A stretch of 33,947 nt of DNA from Lysobacteraceae bacterium (GTDB lineage Bacteria > Pseudomonadota > Gammaproteobacteria > Xanthomonadales > Xanthomonadaceae). A program made the translations under genes and the position numbers. The DNA lies in contig JAISFF010000064.1 in NCBI GenBank assembly GCA_031263725.1, forward strand, positions 1 to 33,947, read 5' to 3'. Positions 18,501 to 26,300 of the stretch are shown piece by piece; the first letter of the stretch is position 1, and each line of letters starts with the position of its first letter. The notes beneath the pieces were generated by a model that was not told where the DNA came from, ran no database searches, and worked only from the letters and a program-made list of their open reading frames with translations.

Positions 18501-19023
18501 ATTCGCCGAGCTGACGGATCCGGCCAGCGCCGGTCGCCGCTTCCTGCTTCGAAGCCAGGGCCAACCGCGCGATCGGTTCGGTGGATGGATTGAAGCGCAG
18601 CAAGACCGGCGTTTTCACCTCCTGCGGCAGTTCCAGCGTTTCCAGCTTGTCGCGTACCTCCAGGCCGGCCCGGTCCATATCGGTACCCCAGGCGAACTCC
18701 AGCACCACATCGCTCTGCCCGGTACGCGACACCGAGCTGAGCCGGCGCAGGTTCTTGACCACGCCCACCGTTTCCTCGACCTGCTCGGTGATCAGGGTTT
18801 CGATCTCGGAGGGCGCGGCACCGATGTACTCGGTGCGTACCGTCAGCGTCGGATAGCTCAGGTCGGGCAACAGGTTGACCTTCAGGCTGCGCAACGAAAT
18901 GAAACCGAACAGCAGCATGGTCACGGTCAGCATCGCGATCGTGACCCGGCGCCGGGTCGCGAATTCGACCACGCCGCCGCGCCGCGCCGGAGCCGCGCCG
19001 GCTTCCGCATCGCGCGATATCAC
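15517..19023 (-). CDS. RND-family efflux permease, first subunit
   Basis: 1168 residues, longer than the usual ~1030. The extra length is in two places: an Ala/Ser-rich low-complexity insert around residues 265-310 in the first porter loop, and a basic, partly hydrophobic insert at about 560-650 between the membrane halves. The TM4 relay reads LVVDDSIVVLES (Asp-Asp) and TM10 reads VGLVTKNAIILID (Lys retained), so the canonical proton-relay residues are present here, unlike in the partner. It starts at GTG in a GTGA overlap with the fusion-protein stop. It forms an operon with the fusion protein upstream and permease 2 downstream. Substrate cannot be told from sequence. Confidence 0.93.
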   Translation of the reverse strand: MISRDAEAGAAPARRGGVVEFATRRRVTIAMLTVTMLLFGFISLRSLKVNLLPDLSYPTLTVRTEYIGAAPSEIETLITEQVEETVGVVKNLRRLSSVSRTGQSDVVLEFAWGTDMDRAGLEVRDKLETLELPQEVKTPVLLRFNPSTEPIARLALASKQEAATGAGRIRQLGELRRYADEDLKKKLEPVAGVAAVKVGGGLEGEIQVDIDQDKLAQLNLSLETVIGRLRQENINLSAGRLEEGSQRYLVRTVNQFGNLDEIRDMLVTVRNGGNDAAAQALQQMSALAAVTGSAAAMAAAASAESASSSSGSTAAGGLPVRLRDVATVRQGYKEREAVIRLDGHEAVELAIYKEGDANTVATAGQLKARLERIRPQIPEDMALTVIEDQSVFIQHAIDDVKKDAVIGGLLAILIIFLFLRDGWSTFVIGLSLPISIVTTFFFMGRLGLSLNVMSLGGLALATGLVVDDSIVVLESIAKARERGLGSVRAAIEGTREVSMAVMASTLTTIAVFLPLVFVEGIAGQLFRDQALTVAIAIAISLVVAMTLIPMLSSLKGSTGMDFPEEAPHPQWRPDKGWQKPLARVRNGLGGMARGLLHGLAWLALRLWRLLNAVVGPVMRKLSDWTMAPYHRAESGYLRLLPGALNHPWRALLLAAAIFAGTLLLVPTLGIDLIPQLAQDRFEMTVELPPGTPLQQTDALVRDLQRKHEDDPGVRVLYGVSGSGTRLDANPTESGENIGKLTVVMSGGGSGKIEAAETERLRASMQGHPGVQVDFSRPALFSFSTPLQIELHGQDLEGLRHAGQKLAALLRTDPHYADVKSTVEQGFPEIQIRFDQDRAGALGLTTRQIADVVVRAVRGEVATRYSFRDRKIDILVRAQEDERDSVDAIRRLIVNPGSGKPVPLSSVAEVVATTGPSEIHRADQIRVAIVSANLRDIDLGTAMSEVRQKVEANPLGAGIGMHIGGQGEELAESVRSLLFAFALAVFLVYLVMASQFESLLHPFVILFTIPLALVGAVWALVLSRSPISVVVFIGLILLVGLVTKNAIILIDKVNQLREEGVGKRKALVEGARSRLRPIMMTTLCTLFGFLPLAIATGEGAEVRSPMAITVIGGLLMSTLLTLVVIPVVYDLLDRHSDEYYAGRGRRARSEFDQRGDAGAASAGTRAEPA

Positions 19024-20147
19024 GACGGCGTTTCCGCCACGGTGGCCGTTGCAGGCGCCGTTGCGGCGGCGGCCGGCGCGCCGGTATCGACCACCTGCAC
19101 GGCGCTGCCGTCACGCAGGGCCATCTTGCCGGCCGTCACCACTTTGTCGCCGGCGGACAGGCCGCTGCGGATTTCGATCCAGCCCTCGTCGGTATAGCCC
19201 AGCGCAACCCGCGTGCGTACCGCCTTGCCATCGCGAACGACATAGACCGCCGCCTCGTTCTGATCGTCCAGCAGCGCCAGACGCGGCACCACCAACGCAT
19301 CCGCGCGCTGGTCGTAATCGACGCGGATGCGGCCGAACATACCCGGCTGCAGAACGCCATCGCTATCGAAAGCGCAGACCGCGCGGAATGTGCCGCTGCC
19401 CGAATCCACGACCGGCGCGACGCGATCGACCACGCCGCTGAAGTTTCTTCCCGGCAAGGCATCGACCTGCATGCTCGCCGGCTGTCCGGCGCGGATCGTC
19501 GCCAGTTCGCGCTCGGGTATGTTCAAGGCTGCTTCCAGGCGCGAGGTATCCACCACGCGGATGATCGGCGTATTGATCTGGACGAAATTGCCGGTCTTGA
19601 TCGACCGCGAGGCCACGACGCCGGCGATCGGCGAAGTGACGGTGGTGTAGGACAGTTCCAGTTGCGCCAGGTTGTACTGCGCGCGCGCATTGGCCAGGTC
19701 GTAACGCAATTGGTCGACTTCGTTGGCGCTGATCAGTTGCTGCGCGACCAGTTGCTCGGCGCGGCGGAAGTTGTTTTCCAGCTTGCGCATCTGCGCTTCG
19801 GTCTGTGCCACGGCGAGGCGTGGCCGATCCGGGTCCAGCCGTACCAGCGGCTGTCCCGCACCGACCTTCTCCCCTTCCTCGACCAGTACATCCAAGGCGA
19901 CGCCCGAGGTCTTGGCGATCACCTGCGATTCCGCACGCGGTTCCAGCGCGGCCGTGCCGGTATAGCTGGCGGCGATCGGACGACGCACGGCTTCGGCGAC
20001 CTCCACCGGCGTTGCTTCGTTCGTGGCGGCCGGATTGGCATCGGAATCGCCCGACTTGCATGCACCGAGCAGCAAAGCGACCAGACTTGCGCGCAACAAC
20101 ATCGTGCCGCCACGGGAAAACGAGGGATAGCTGAACAATCGGGACAT
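19020..20147 (-). CDS. RND periplasmic adaptor (membrane fusion) lipoprotein
   Basis: 375 residues from the chosen ATG (GGAAG 10 bases upstream). An ATG 15 codons later (20102) would also give a complete lipoprotein signal, and a longer frame to 20189 is possible. A lipobox LLGAC lies just after the hydrophobic stretch, so it is probably a lipid-anchored adaptor. Order: biotinyl/lipoyl half (VIAKTSGVALDVLVEEG), alpha-hairpin (AQTEAQMRKLENNFRRAEQL to ANARAQYNLAQLELSY), second lipoyl half (TSPIAGVVASRSIKTGNFV), beta-barrel (IRAGQPASMQVDA) and membrane-proximal domain (LGYTDEGWIEI). It would link the permeases to a TolC-type channel; no such gene is in the window. It is the first gene of this efflux operon. 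No regulator gene lies beside it. Confidence 0.93.
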   Translation of the reverse strand: MSRLFSYPSFSRGGTMLLRASLVALLLGACKSGDSDANPAATNEATPVEVAEAVRRPIAASYTGTAALEPRAESQVIAKTSGVALDVLVEEGEKVGAGQPLVRLDPDRPRLAVAQTEAQMRKLENNFRRAEQLVAQQLISANEVDQLRYDLANARAQYNLAQLELSYTTVTSPIAGVVASRSIKTGNFVQINTPIIRVVDTSRLEAALNIPERELATIRAGQPASMQVDALPGRNFSGVVDRVAPVVDSGSGTFRAVCAFDSDGVLQPGMFGRIRVDYDQRADALVVPRLALLDDQNEAAVYVVRDGKAVRTRVALGYTDEGWIEIRSGLSAGDKVVTAGKMALRDGSAVQVVDTGAPAAAATAPATATVAETPS

Positions 20148-20339
20148 GCGGCGGCGGCTTCCTGGTCGGGTTTTCGGCTCGGCCGGCACGCTATGCTACG
20201 TGCCAGTGTTGTATAGATGTATATGACCGGCCTCGTGAAACCATGCGCCAAAGGTCATGGGTCATGGGTCGAACGGGTCACACCCCGGGATCGAACCCGA
20301 CCCATTGTTCTCCGGTACTGTTTGGACTTCCGGTGCCGC

Positions 20340-20486
20340 GAACATGCTGCCGAACCTGCTGCGCCACTTGCAGAACGTGGCCGAACCGATGCCGTGCTCC
20401 CGGCACGGTCCAGGTACCGGCGCACCCGCCTCGGCCCGCTTGAGCACGGCGATGATCCGGCTATCGGTGAAACGGGACTTCTTCAT
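20340..20486 (-). pseudogene. Truncated IS3-family orfA remnant
   Basis: The start MKKSRFTDSRIIAVLKRAEA, followed by PVPGPCREHGIGSATFCKWRSRFG, is the N-terminal helix-turn-helix of an IS3-family OrfA transposase (HTH_8/Tnp_1 type). GAGGAG lies 6 bases before the ATG. After about 48 residues the match ends and the frame continues with unrelated sequence to a stop near 20262, so the leucine-zipper part and all of orfB are missing. It lies in the 539-base gap 20148-20686, which shows no other gene. This is a decayed insertion, evidence of past mobile-element activity next to the efflux operon. Confidence 0.8.
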
Positions 20487-20686
20487 GGCATCTCCTCAAA
20501 GCCTGTTCACGATCTTGTCTGGGAGGTGCGCACTTCCCGGATACGCAAGAAAACCCGCCCAAGCAACCTGAGCCAGAAGATGAGGAGGGGATAAGCCGGC
20601 GGGAGCGGGCGCTCAAATAATCAGGCGGGCGCGGCCCGCGAGAAACGGGAGCGCAACGCGATTGTGCCGCCATGCCGGCACAGCGC

Positions 20687-21925
20687 TCAGGCCACTTTCG
20701 ATGCCATGACGAAACCAGCCAACGCCCGGTCCAGTCGCGCGAGACCTTCGGCCACATCCTCATCGCCGATGTTCAGCGCCGGCACGAACCGCAGCACGTC
20801 CGGACCGGCCTGCAACAACAGCAATCCGGCATTCGCCGCGTGATCGAGGACCGCACCCGCCTTGCCCGCGTATTCGGGCTTCAGCACCACGCCCAGCATC
20901 AGGCCACGGCCACGCACCTGCGCGAACAGGCCATGCCGCGCGTCCAGCTTCGCCAATCCGTCACGCAGGGCCTGCGACTGGCGCGCGACGTTGGCCGCGA
21001 TCTCGGACGAAGCCAGCCGCCGCAGCGACACGCGCGCCACCGCCGCCGCCAGCGGATTACCGCCGAACGTGGTGCCGTGCGCGCCGTACCGCATGATCTC
21101 GGCCGCCCTGGGGCCGACCAGCATCGCGCCGATCGGGAAACCGCCACCCAGCGCCTTGGCCAGGGTCACGATGTCGGGAACGACTTCATCCTGCCAATGC
21201 GCGAACAGGCTTCCGGTGCGCCCCATGCCGGACTGGATCTCGTCCAGTACCAGCAAGGCGCCATGCAGGTCGCACAACGCCCGCACCTGGCGCAGGAACC
21301 CCACCTTGGCCGGCACCACACCGCCTTCGCCTTGCACCGGCTCCAGCATCACCGCCGCCACGTCGCCACCGGCCATGGCATCGGCCAAAGCCTGCGGATC
21401 GTTGAAATCCAGATAGCGGAACCCGCCGGGCAACGGTTCATAGCCCTCCTGGTATTTCGGCTGCGCGGTGGCCGTCACCGCCGCCAGCGTGCGTCCGTGG
21501 AAACTGCCGCGAAAGGTGATGACGACGCGCCGCTCCGGCGGCCGGCCCTGCGCGGCGGCCCAGCGCCGCACCAGCTTGATCGCCGCCTCGTTGGCCTCGG
21601 TGCCGGAGTTGCACAGGAAAACCCGCTTGGCGAAACGCGAGGCCTCCACCAGTTCCCGCGCCAGATGCAACGGCGGCTCGCTGTAAAAGACATTGCTGGT
21701 ATGCCACAGCTTGCCGGCCTGCTCGGTCAACGCGGCGATCAGTTCCGGGTTGGCATGGCCCAGGCCGCAAACGGCGATGCCGGCGCCGAAGTCGATGTAA
21801 TCGCGTCCCGCGCGATCCCAGACTCGTGATCCCTGACCTCGTTCCAGCACCATGTCGCGCGGATGATAGATCGGCAGATAGTACTGTTCGCCCAGGGATA
21901 TCAAAGGATCGTGTGAAGTGCTCAT
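20687..21925 (-). CDS. argD: Acetylornithine/succinylornithine-type aminotransferase (PLP class III)
   Basis: 412 residues. Class-III aminotransferase features are all present: CNSGTEANEAAIK (phosphate-binding), the aromatic/His stretch FRGSFHGRT, LDEIQSGMGRTG with Asp228 for the pyridine nitrogen, and Lys257 in LAKALGGGFPIGAM as the Schiff-base lysine. Length and motifs match ArgD/AstC, which interconvert N-acetyl(or succinyl)ornithine and the semialdehyde with 2-oxoglutarate, in arginine synthesis or breakdown. It stands alone, divergent from the K+ channel gene. The ATG at 21925 was chosen because the sequence upstream is not family-like. Sequence alone does not separate the biosynthetic and catabolic roles. 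Confidence 0.85.
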   Translation of the reverse strand: MSTSHDPLISLGEQYYLPIYHPRDMVLERGQGSRVWDRAGRDYIDFGAGIAVCGLGHANPELIAALTEQAGKLWHTSNVFYSEPPLHLARELVEASRFAKRVFLCNSGTEANEAAIKLVRRWAAAQGRPPERRVVITFRGSFHGRTLAAVTATAQPKYQEGYEPLPGGFRYLDFNDPQALADAMAGGDVAAVMLEPVQGEGGVVPAKVGFLRQVRALCDLHGALLVLDEIQSGMGRTGSLFAHWQDEVVPDIVTLAKALGGGFPIGAMLVGPRAAEIMRYGAHGTTFGGNPLAAAVARVSLRRLASSEIAANVARQSQALRDGLAKLDARHGLFAQVRGRGLMLGVVLKPEYAGKAGAVLDHAANAGLLLLQAGPDVLRFVPALNIGDEDVAEGLARLDRALAGFVMASKVA

Positions 21926-22120
21926 GGCCGTTGCCGCCTTGCTGTCTGATGGGTATTCGATGAATGGAAAGCGCCCGTGGCCGGCCTGCGGAGGACCCAG
22001 CGCCGGGACCGGCGCCGTTCCGTCGCCGCGCGCACCCTCCATGACCACGGCCATTCATTGTGCCCGATCGGCGCCCCCATCGGAGCGCCGATGCGGCACA
22101 ATCGGCGCCCTGGAGGGAAT

Positions 22121-22999
22121 ATGCGCCTGCTGATGAATCCACAACTCAACCCCGCCACGGAGCGTGGCTGGCGCCGGCGCATGTTCAACATCATCTACCG
22201 GCACGACACCCGCATCTCGCGGAACTTCGACCTGATCCTGATCTACGTGGTCCTGGCCAGCGTGCTGGTGGTCATCCTGGATAGCGTCAATTCCCTGCAC
22301 GCGAAATTCCGCATCGCGCTGTACATCATCGAGTGGTTCTTCACCCTGCTGTTCACCGTCGAGTACGCGATCCGGCTGATGGTGATCCGGCGCCCGCTGC
22401 GCTACGCGCTGAGCATCTGGGGCATCATCGACCTGGTCTCGATCCTGCCCACCTACCTGTCGGTGCTGCTGCCCGGCGCGCAGCATCTGCTGGTGGTGCG
22501 CGTGCTGCGCATCCTGCGCGTGTTCCGCATCCTCAAGCTCACCCAGTACATGGAGGAGAGCAACCAGCTGGTTTCGGCGCTGTGGCGCAGCCGCCGCAAG
22601 ATATTCATCTTCATCAGCGTGGTCATGACCCTGGTGGTGATCTTCGGCGCGGTCATGCACCTGGTCGAAGGCCCCGAGCACGGCTTCGCCAACATCCCGA
22701 CCAGCATGTACTGGGCCATCGTCACCATGGCCACGGTGGGCTATGGCGACATCGCGCCGCAGACCACGCTGGGCCGCATGATCAGCTCGCTGCTGATCCT
22801 GATCGGCTACAGCATCATCGCGGTGCCGACCGGCATCTATACGGCGGAGCTGGCCAAGAGCCTGCGCCAGTCCTGTCTGGACACCCCCGCCTTGATCCAC
22901 GACAACCGTGGCTGTCCCGAATGCGGGCTGGAAGGCCATGAAAGCGACGCGAAGTTCTGCAGGAACTGCGGCCACCCGCTGCCGGAAGCGGTCAAATAA
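22121..22999 (+). CDS. Voltage-gated-type potassium channel with C-terminal zinc ribbon
   Basis: 292 residues. Six membrane helices are visible: S1 about 37-55, S2 65-85, S3 98-117, an S4 with regularly spaced Arg (R127, R130, R133, R136, K139), S5 160-181 and S6 218-240. The pore loop carries the K+ selectivity filter TVGYGD (205-210). After S6 the protein ends in a four-Cys zinc ribbon (C265, C268, C280, C283). GGAGGG precedes the ATG. It would pass K+ across the inner membrane in response to voltage; the zinc ribbon may act in assembly or sensing (inference). Divergently transcribed from the aminotransferase. Confidence 0.92.
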   Translation: MRLLMNPQLNPATERGWRRRMFNIIYRHDTRISRNFDLILIYVVLASVLVVILDSVNSLHAKFRIALYIIEWFFTLLFTVEYAIRLMVIRRPLRYALSIWGIIDLVSILPTYLSVLLPGAQHLLVVRVLRILRVFRILKLTQYMEESNQLVSALWRSRRKIFIFISVVMTLVVIFGAVMHLVEGPEHGFANIPTSMYWAIVTMATVGYGDIAPQTTLGRMISSLLILIGYSIIAVPTGIYTAELAKSLRQSCLDTPALIHDNRGCPECGLEGHESDAKFCRNCGHPLPEAVK

Positions 23000-23136
23000 G
23001 CACACCACATGCCGCCGGCCACGCGCTTGCACCGGCTACGACACGATGCCCGGCCGGGATGCATGAATCTCTCCAGGCACCGCCGACCACCATCACCACG
23101 GAAGCCGGGTCCCATCGTTCCCGCTGAAGGCCGGAC

Positions 23137-23460
23137 TCACCCGCCACCGGCAGCACCGGGACAGACGCCCGATCCGACGAAAGCGGCGATGTCCCCGGCA
23201 ATGCGTGACTTCAGCGCGCCGGGGCCGCCATCGTACAGGCGTTGTGCAATTACACCCCGCAGCCGCGCGACACACGCCTTGCACAAGCGATCCGGCGTGC
23301 AGGAGCGGGCGCGGCCGGGGAAATACAGCATGACCGGAATAGCGCGGTCTCTGCCTGCATCGAACATGTCCATCGCTGTCGGTGACGGTTTTTCCGCCAT
23401 CGAACCGCAGCCGGAAATCGATGCGATCACCCGAACCGCGCCGCAAAACATTCTCTGCAT
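23137..23460 (-). pseudogene. Possible decayed alpha/beta-hydrolase lipoprotein gene
   Basis: The gap 23000-23677 has no solid gene. In one minus-strand frame, 107 residues include a lipobox-like ISGC, then DMFDAGRDRAIPVMLYFP, which resembles the N-terminal strand pair of some secreted alpha/beta hydrolases, and near the end RIAGDIAAFV, like a C-terminal helix. The nucleophile and core between them are missing, which would fit an internal deletion. This is weak pattern resemblance and could be chance in GC-rich DNA. Confidence 0.22.
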
Positions 23461-23677
23461 GGAATCCCGCCATCCGATCGATTGTCGCCGCGCCGCTGTC
23501 CGCAGCCGCGATCCGCACTGCCTCGCGTGACCTTCCGAATACGCGCCGGATGCGGCGACAGGCATGATATGGGACAACCGCTTGCCACCGGCTTTCCGCG
23601 CCGCGCATCGTTTTCCGCCGCGATCCTTTACCATTCCGGCTTCCGACCGTGCCGGTCGCCGCTGCGCCCGAATTCCC

Positions 23678-24595
23678 ATGCCCTATCTGGAACTGTCAGT
23701 TCAATGCAACGAATCCGAACAGCCGCGCTATGAACGCGCACTGGAAGATGTGGGCGCGCTGTCGGTCACGCTGCTGGATGCCGATGCCGACACCGGCAAC
23801 GAACACGCCATTCTCGAACCCGGCGTCGGACAGACGCCGTTGTGGAACAGCCTGACGCTGACCGCGCTGTTTCCCGAGGAAACCGATGCGCTTGCACTGC
23901 TGGCGGCGCTGGACGCCTTCGATCCCGGGCTCGACTGGCTGCAGACATCGTTCCGCAAGATCGAGGACCAGGATTGGGAGCGGGTCTGGCTGGACCAGTT
24001 CCAGCCGATGCGGTTCGGCAAGCGCACCTGGATCGTGCCCTGGAACCAGGCCCTGCCCGCCGCAGCCGATACGCCGGAAGCGGCGGTGATCCGGCTCGAT
24101 CCGGGGCTTGCGTTCGGTTCCGGCACGCATCCGACCACGGCGCTATGCCTGCGCTGGCTCGATGGCCTGGCCGGTCAGGGACGACTGGAAGGCGTGCGCA
24201 TGCTCGACTTCGGCTGTGGCTCGGGCATCCTGGCGCTGGCGGCGCTGAAGCTCGGCGCGGCCTCCGCTGTCGGCGTGGACAACGATCCGCAGGCGTTGCT
24301 GGCCACGCAGGACAATGCGGTACGCAATGACGTGGGCGAGCGTCTGCAAGCCTATCTGCCCGCAGCCGAACCGGTGGCGCGCTATCCGGTGGTCGTCGCC
24401 AATATCCTGGCCTCCGCGCTGGATGCGCTGGCCCAGACGCTGGCCGCGCGCGTGGCTCCCGGGGGACGGATCGCGCTGTCGGGCATCCTGCAAGGTCAGG
24501 AACAGGCGCTGATGGATCGCTATACTTCATGGTTCGACTTCTTGAACATCGAAACCGGAGATGACTGGATGAGAATCGACGGCGTGCGCCGATGA
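23678..24595 (+). CDS. prmA: Ribosomal protein L11 methyltransferase
   Basis: 305 residues, starting [10 protein letters not shown]. The N-terminal substrate-recognition domain spans to about 115 ([19 protein letters not shown] is the characteristic linker block). The Rossmann domain carries [14 protein letters not shown] (141-154), motif [16 protein letters not shown] (175-189), the acidic VGVDNDPQA, and VVANILAS (239-246). It trimethylates L11 with S-adenosylmethionine in the cytoplasm. In this order of bacteria it is commonly followed by a DUF3426 gene and fis, as here. The ATG was chosen by family N-terminus; the frame is open upstream without homology. Confidence 0.96.
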   Translation: MPYLELSVQCNESEQPRYERALEDVGALSVTLLDADADTGNEHAILEPGVGQTPLWNSLTLTALFPEETDALALLAALDAFDPGLDWLQTSFRKIEDQDWERVWLDQFQPMRFGKRTWIVPWNQALPAAADTPEAAVIRLDPGLAFGSGTHPTTALCLRWLDGLAGQGRLEGVRMLDFGCGSGILALAALKLGAASAVGVDNDPQALLATQDNAVRNDVGERLQAYLPAAEPVARYPVVVANILASALDALAQTLAARVAPGGRIALSGILQGQEQALMDRYTSWFDFLNIETGDDWMRIDGVRR

Positions 24596-24661
24596 CGGTA
24601 CGCGGTTCGCGTCTGTCTCCTATCGTTCGGCCGGACTCCCCATAACAGGCACGTAATAGGC

Positions 24662-25552
24662 ATGACCCTGCTCTGTCCAAACTGTCTGCATCCCATCGCC
24701 CCCGATCCGCTGACCGGAGCTGCGCCCGCAGTATGTCCGGATTGCGGCTGGGACCGGGAGCGGTTCCGGCGCAATGTGCGCCGGGCCTTTCCGGAGCTGA
24801 CGCCGATGACGCCCGCGGTGGCGAATGCCGGACCGGCGAATCCGCCGGAACCGGCGGTCACGCAGGTTTCCCAGGCTGCGGCGCCGGTGGCCGAAGCCCA
24901 CGAATCGATGTCCGCCCGGCTCCAGCACTCGCCGATGCCGGCGACCGAGGCCGAGGAGGCCGCATTTATCGATGCGCTGTTCTCGGAAGAATCGCCTCTG
25001 GCGCAGGCCAACGAACCGGAGGCGGCCTTCGTCGAAAGCGAAGCGCGGAAGCCTTCGCCGGTGGCGATGCGCCGGCCGGTCGCGCCGGCGCCAGTCCCGC
25101 GCTGGCTGTGGACAGCCTTGCCCGTGCTGGCGCTGACACTGGGCCTGCAGATCCTGCTGGCCGACCGCGCCCGGTGGGCCGGGAACACCGCCTGGCGGCC
25201 GTGGCTGAATGCGGTCTGCGGCATCCTGCAATGCTCGCTGCCGCCCTGGCGCGAGCCGGCAGCCTTCACCATGCTCGATCGCGGCGTGGCAGCGGCGGCC
25301 GATCAACAGCATGTCTTGAAGATCCACGCCAGTTTCCGCAACGATGCGCGCTGGGCGCAGCCTTGGCCGAACCTGGAACTGTCCCTTTCCGATGCGGATG
25401 GCCGCCTGGTCGGCAGGCGCACGTTCACGCCCGCCGAATACCGCAGCGACATCGCCGGGAAGGAGCTGGCGCCGGGCGAGACCGGCGAGATTTCATTCCT
25501 GATCCGCGAGCCTTCCAGCGAAGTCATCGCCTTCAGCTTTGTGTTCCGCTGA
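24662..25552 (+). CDS. Zinc-ribbon plus DUF3426 membrane protein
   Basis: 296 residues. An N-terminal zinc ribbon (C5, C8, C25, C28; MJ0042-like) is followed by a Pro/Ala/Glu-rich linker, one membrane helix (about 147-166) and a C-terminal DUF3426 domain (about 170-296) with LKIHASFRNDARWAQPWPNL and ELAPGETGEISFLI, resembling a beta-sandwich. Function unknown in the family; topology suggests a cytoplasmic zinc domain and a periplasmic sandwich. It lies 66 bases after prmA and before fis, probably co-transcribed with prmA. Confidence 0.88.
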   Translation: MTLLCPNCLHPIAPDPLTGAAPAVCPDCGWDRERFRRNVRRAFPELTPMTPAVANAGPANPPEPAVTQVSQAAAPVAEAHESMSARLQHSPMPATEAEEAAFIDALFSEESPLAQANEPEAAFVESEARKPSPVAMRRPVAPAPVPRWLWTALPVLALTLGLQILLADRARWAGNTAWRPWLNAVCGILQCSLPPWREPAAFTMLDRGVAAAADQQHVLKIHASFRNDARWAQPWPNLELSLSDADGRLVGRRTFTPAEYRSDIAGKELAPGETGEISFLIREPSSEVIAFSFVFR

Positions 25553-25609
25553 GACTGTCGTGTCGCGGACAGTGCGACGAATGCTGCAGTATCGCCGTGG
25601 CCGCAAGCG

Positions 25610-25639
25610 TTGCCTTAGCCGATCCGGCTTCCCTACCAT
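25610..25639 (+). promoter_or_regulatory. Candidate promoter upstream of fis
   Basis: TTGCCT (25610-25615) and TACCAT (25634-25639) are 18 bases apart, each matching 4 of 6 consensus positions, about 140 bases before fis in the 228-base gap after the DUF3426 gene. The match is modest. Confidence 0.22.
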
Positions 25640-25780
25640 TTCCTGCCCGCCTGCGATCGGATCATGCCCGTCCGCAAGCACTTTCAGCCGAAAGCCGCTG
25701 CCATGCCACGGGCGAAGTCCCAGAGTAACGCCCTCATCGCGGCATGGCCTTGATTTGAATCGTGGCGGGCGGCCGGCACT

Positions 25781-26119
25781 ATGACTAGGCTTGAATTTCC
25801 GTTCTCCGATCCGCTACCTGATATTCCGCCGGACCTTCTCGTGTTGTCACCAAGCCATCCTCCACGCACCGATCTTTCCCGCGCCGCGCCGAAGCCGCCT
25901 CTGCGCGAGCATGTCGCACAATCGGTGCGCCGCTATCTGCGCGACCTCGACGGTTGCGATGCCAACGATATCTACGAGACCGTCCTGCGCGAGATGGAGA
26001 TTCCGCTGTTCGTCGAGGTTCTGAACCATTGCGAGGGCAACCAGAGCCGCGCCGCCGCGCTACTGGGCATCCATCGCGCGACACTGCGCAAGAAACTGAA
26101 GGACTACAAACTGATCTGA
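25781..26119 (+). CDS. fis: Fis-family DNA-binding protein
   Basis: 112 residues. The core from about residue 40 ([18 protein letters not shown]) to the end carries the Fis dimer helices and the terminal helix-turn-helix [20 protein letters not shown]. This nucleoid protein bends DNA and modulates growth-phase genes. The N-terminus is about 15-20 residues longer than in typical Fis (E. coli 98). A later start is possible, but the first in-frame Met after the one used lies inside the core, so the long form (or a GTG/CTG start) is needed. A weak ribosome site precedes the ATG. In relatives fis is directly followed by purH; here a reversed lipid operon lies between. Confidence 0.9.
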   Translation: MTRLEFPFSDPLPDIPPDLLVLSPSHPPRTDLSRAAPKPPLREHVAQSVRRYLRDLDGCDANDIYETVLREMEIPLFVEVLNHCEGNQSRAAALLGIHRATLRKKLKDYKLI

Positions 26120-26167
26120 ACCAGTTGATCCGAACCGGCTGATCTGGACAGACAGGCGATCTGGACA
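26109..26167 (+). repeat. Four degenerate tandem repeats at the end of fis
   Basis: The 14-base unit with core TGATCTGAACC is repeated at 26109-26122, 26123-26136 and 26137-26150, and less well at 26151-26167 (17 bases). The first copy contains the fis stop codon. It lies between two convergent transcription units. No terminator stem was found. Confidence 0.7.
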
Positions 26168-26224
26168 AACCAATCCCGACAGGATGGCCTGAACCGCGGT
26201 GGCGACGCGTGGGGCGGGCGATGC

Positions 26225-26252
26225 GGGAAAACATTCCTTTGGGAAACATTCC
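26225..26252. repeat. Two copies of a GGGAA(A)ACATTCC motif
   Basis: GGGAAAACATTCC and GGGAAACATTCC are separated by TTT. Each half is itself a small dyad (GGAA/TTCC). The pair lies in the 181-base convergent gap between fis and the cytidylyltransferase gene. Function unknown. Confidence 0.55.
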
Positions 26253-26300
26253 GGACTGAAGTCCCATCCGTTGCCGGATGCCGCGCGAGGCGCCGGCAAT

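Noticed and set aside
15622-19197. Very long plus-strand open frame opposite the first RND permease
   Set aside because: Same antisense composition; the opposite strand has all RND motifs and coupled starts.
20270-20312. GGGTTCGATCCC on the minus strand, like a tRNA T-arm
   Set aside because: The stem pairs only four bases cleanly, and there is no anticodon arm, D-arm or acceptor stem around it.
23009-23530. Plus-strand open frame of 173 codons before prmA
   Set aside because: Its composition is Pro/Arg-rich, without domains, ribosome site or family resemblance.
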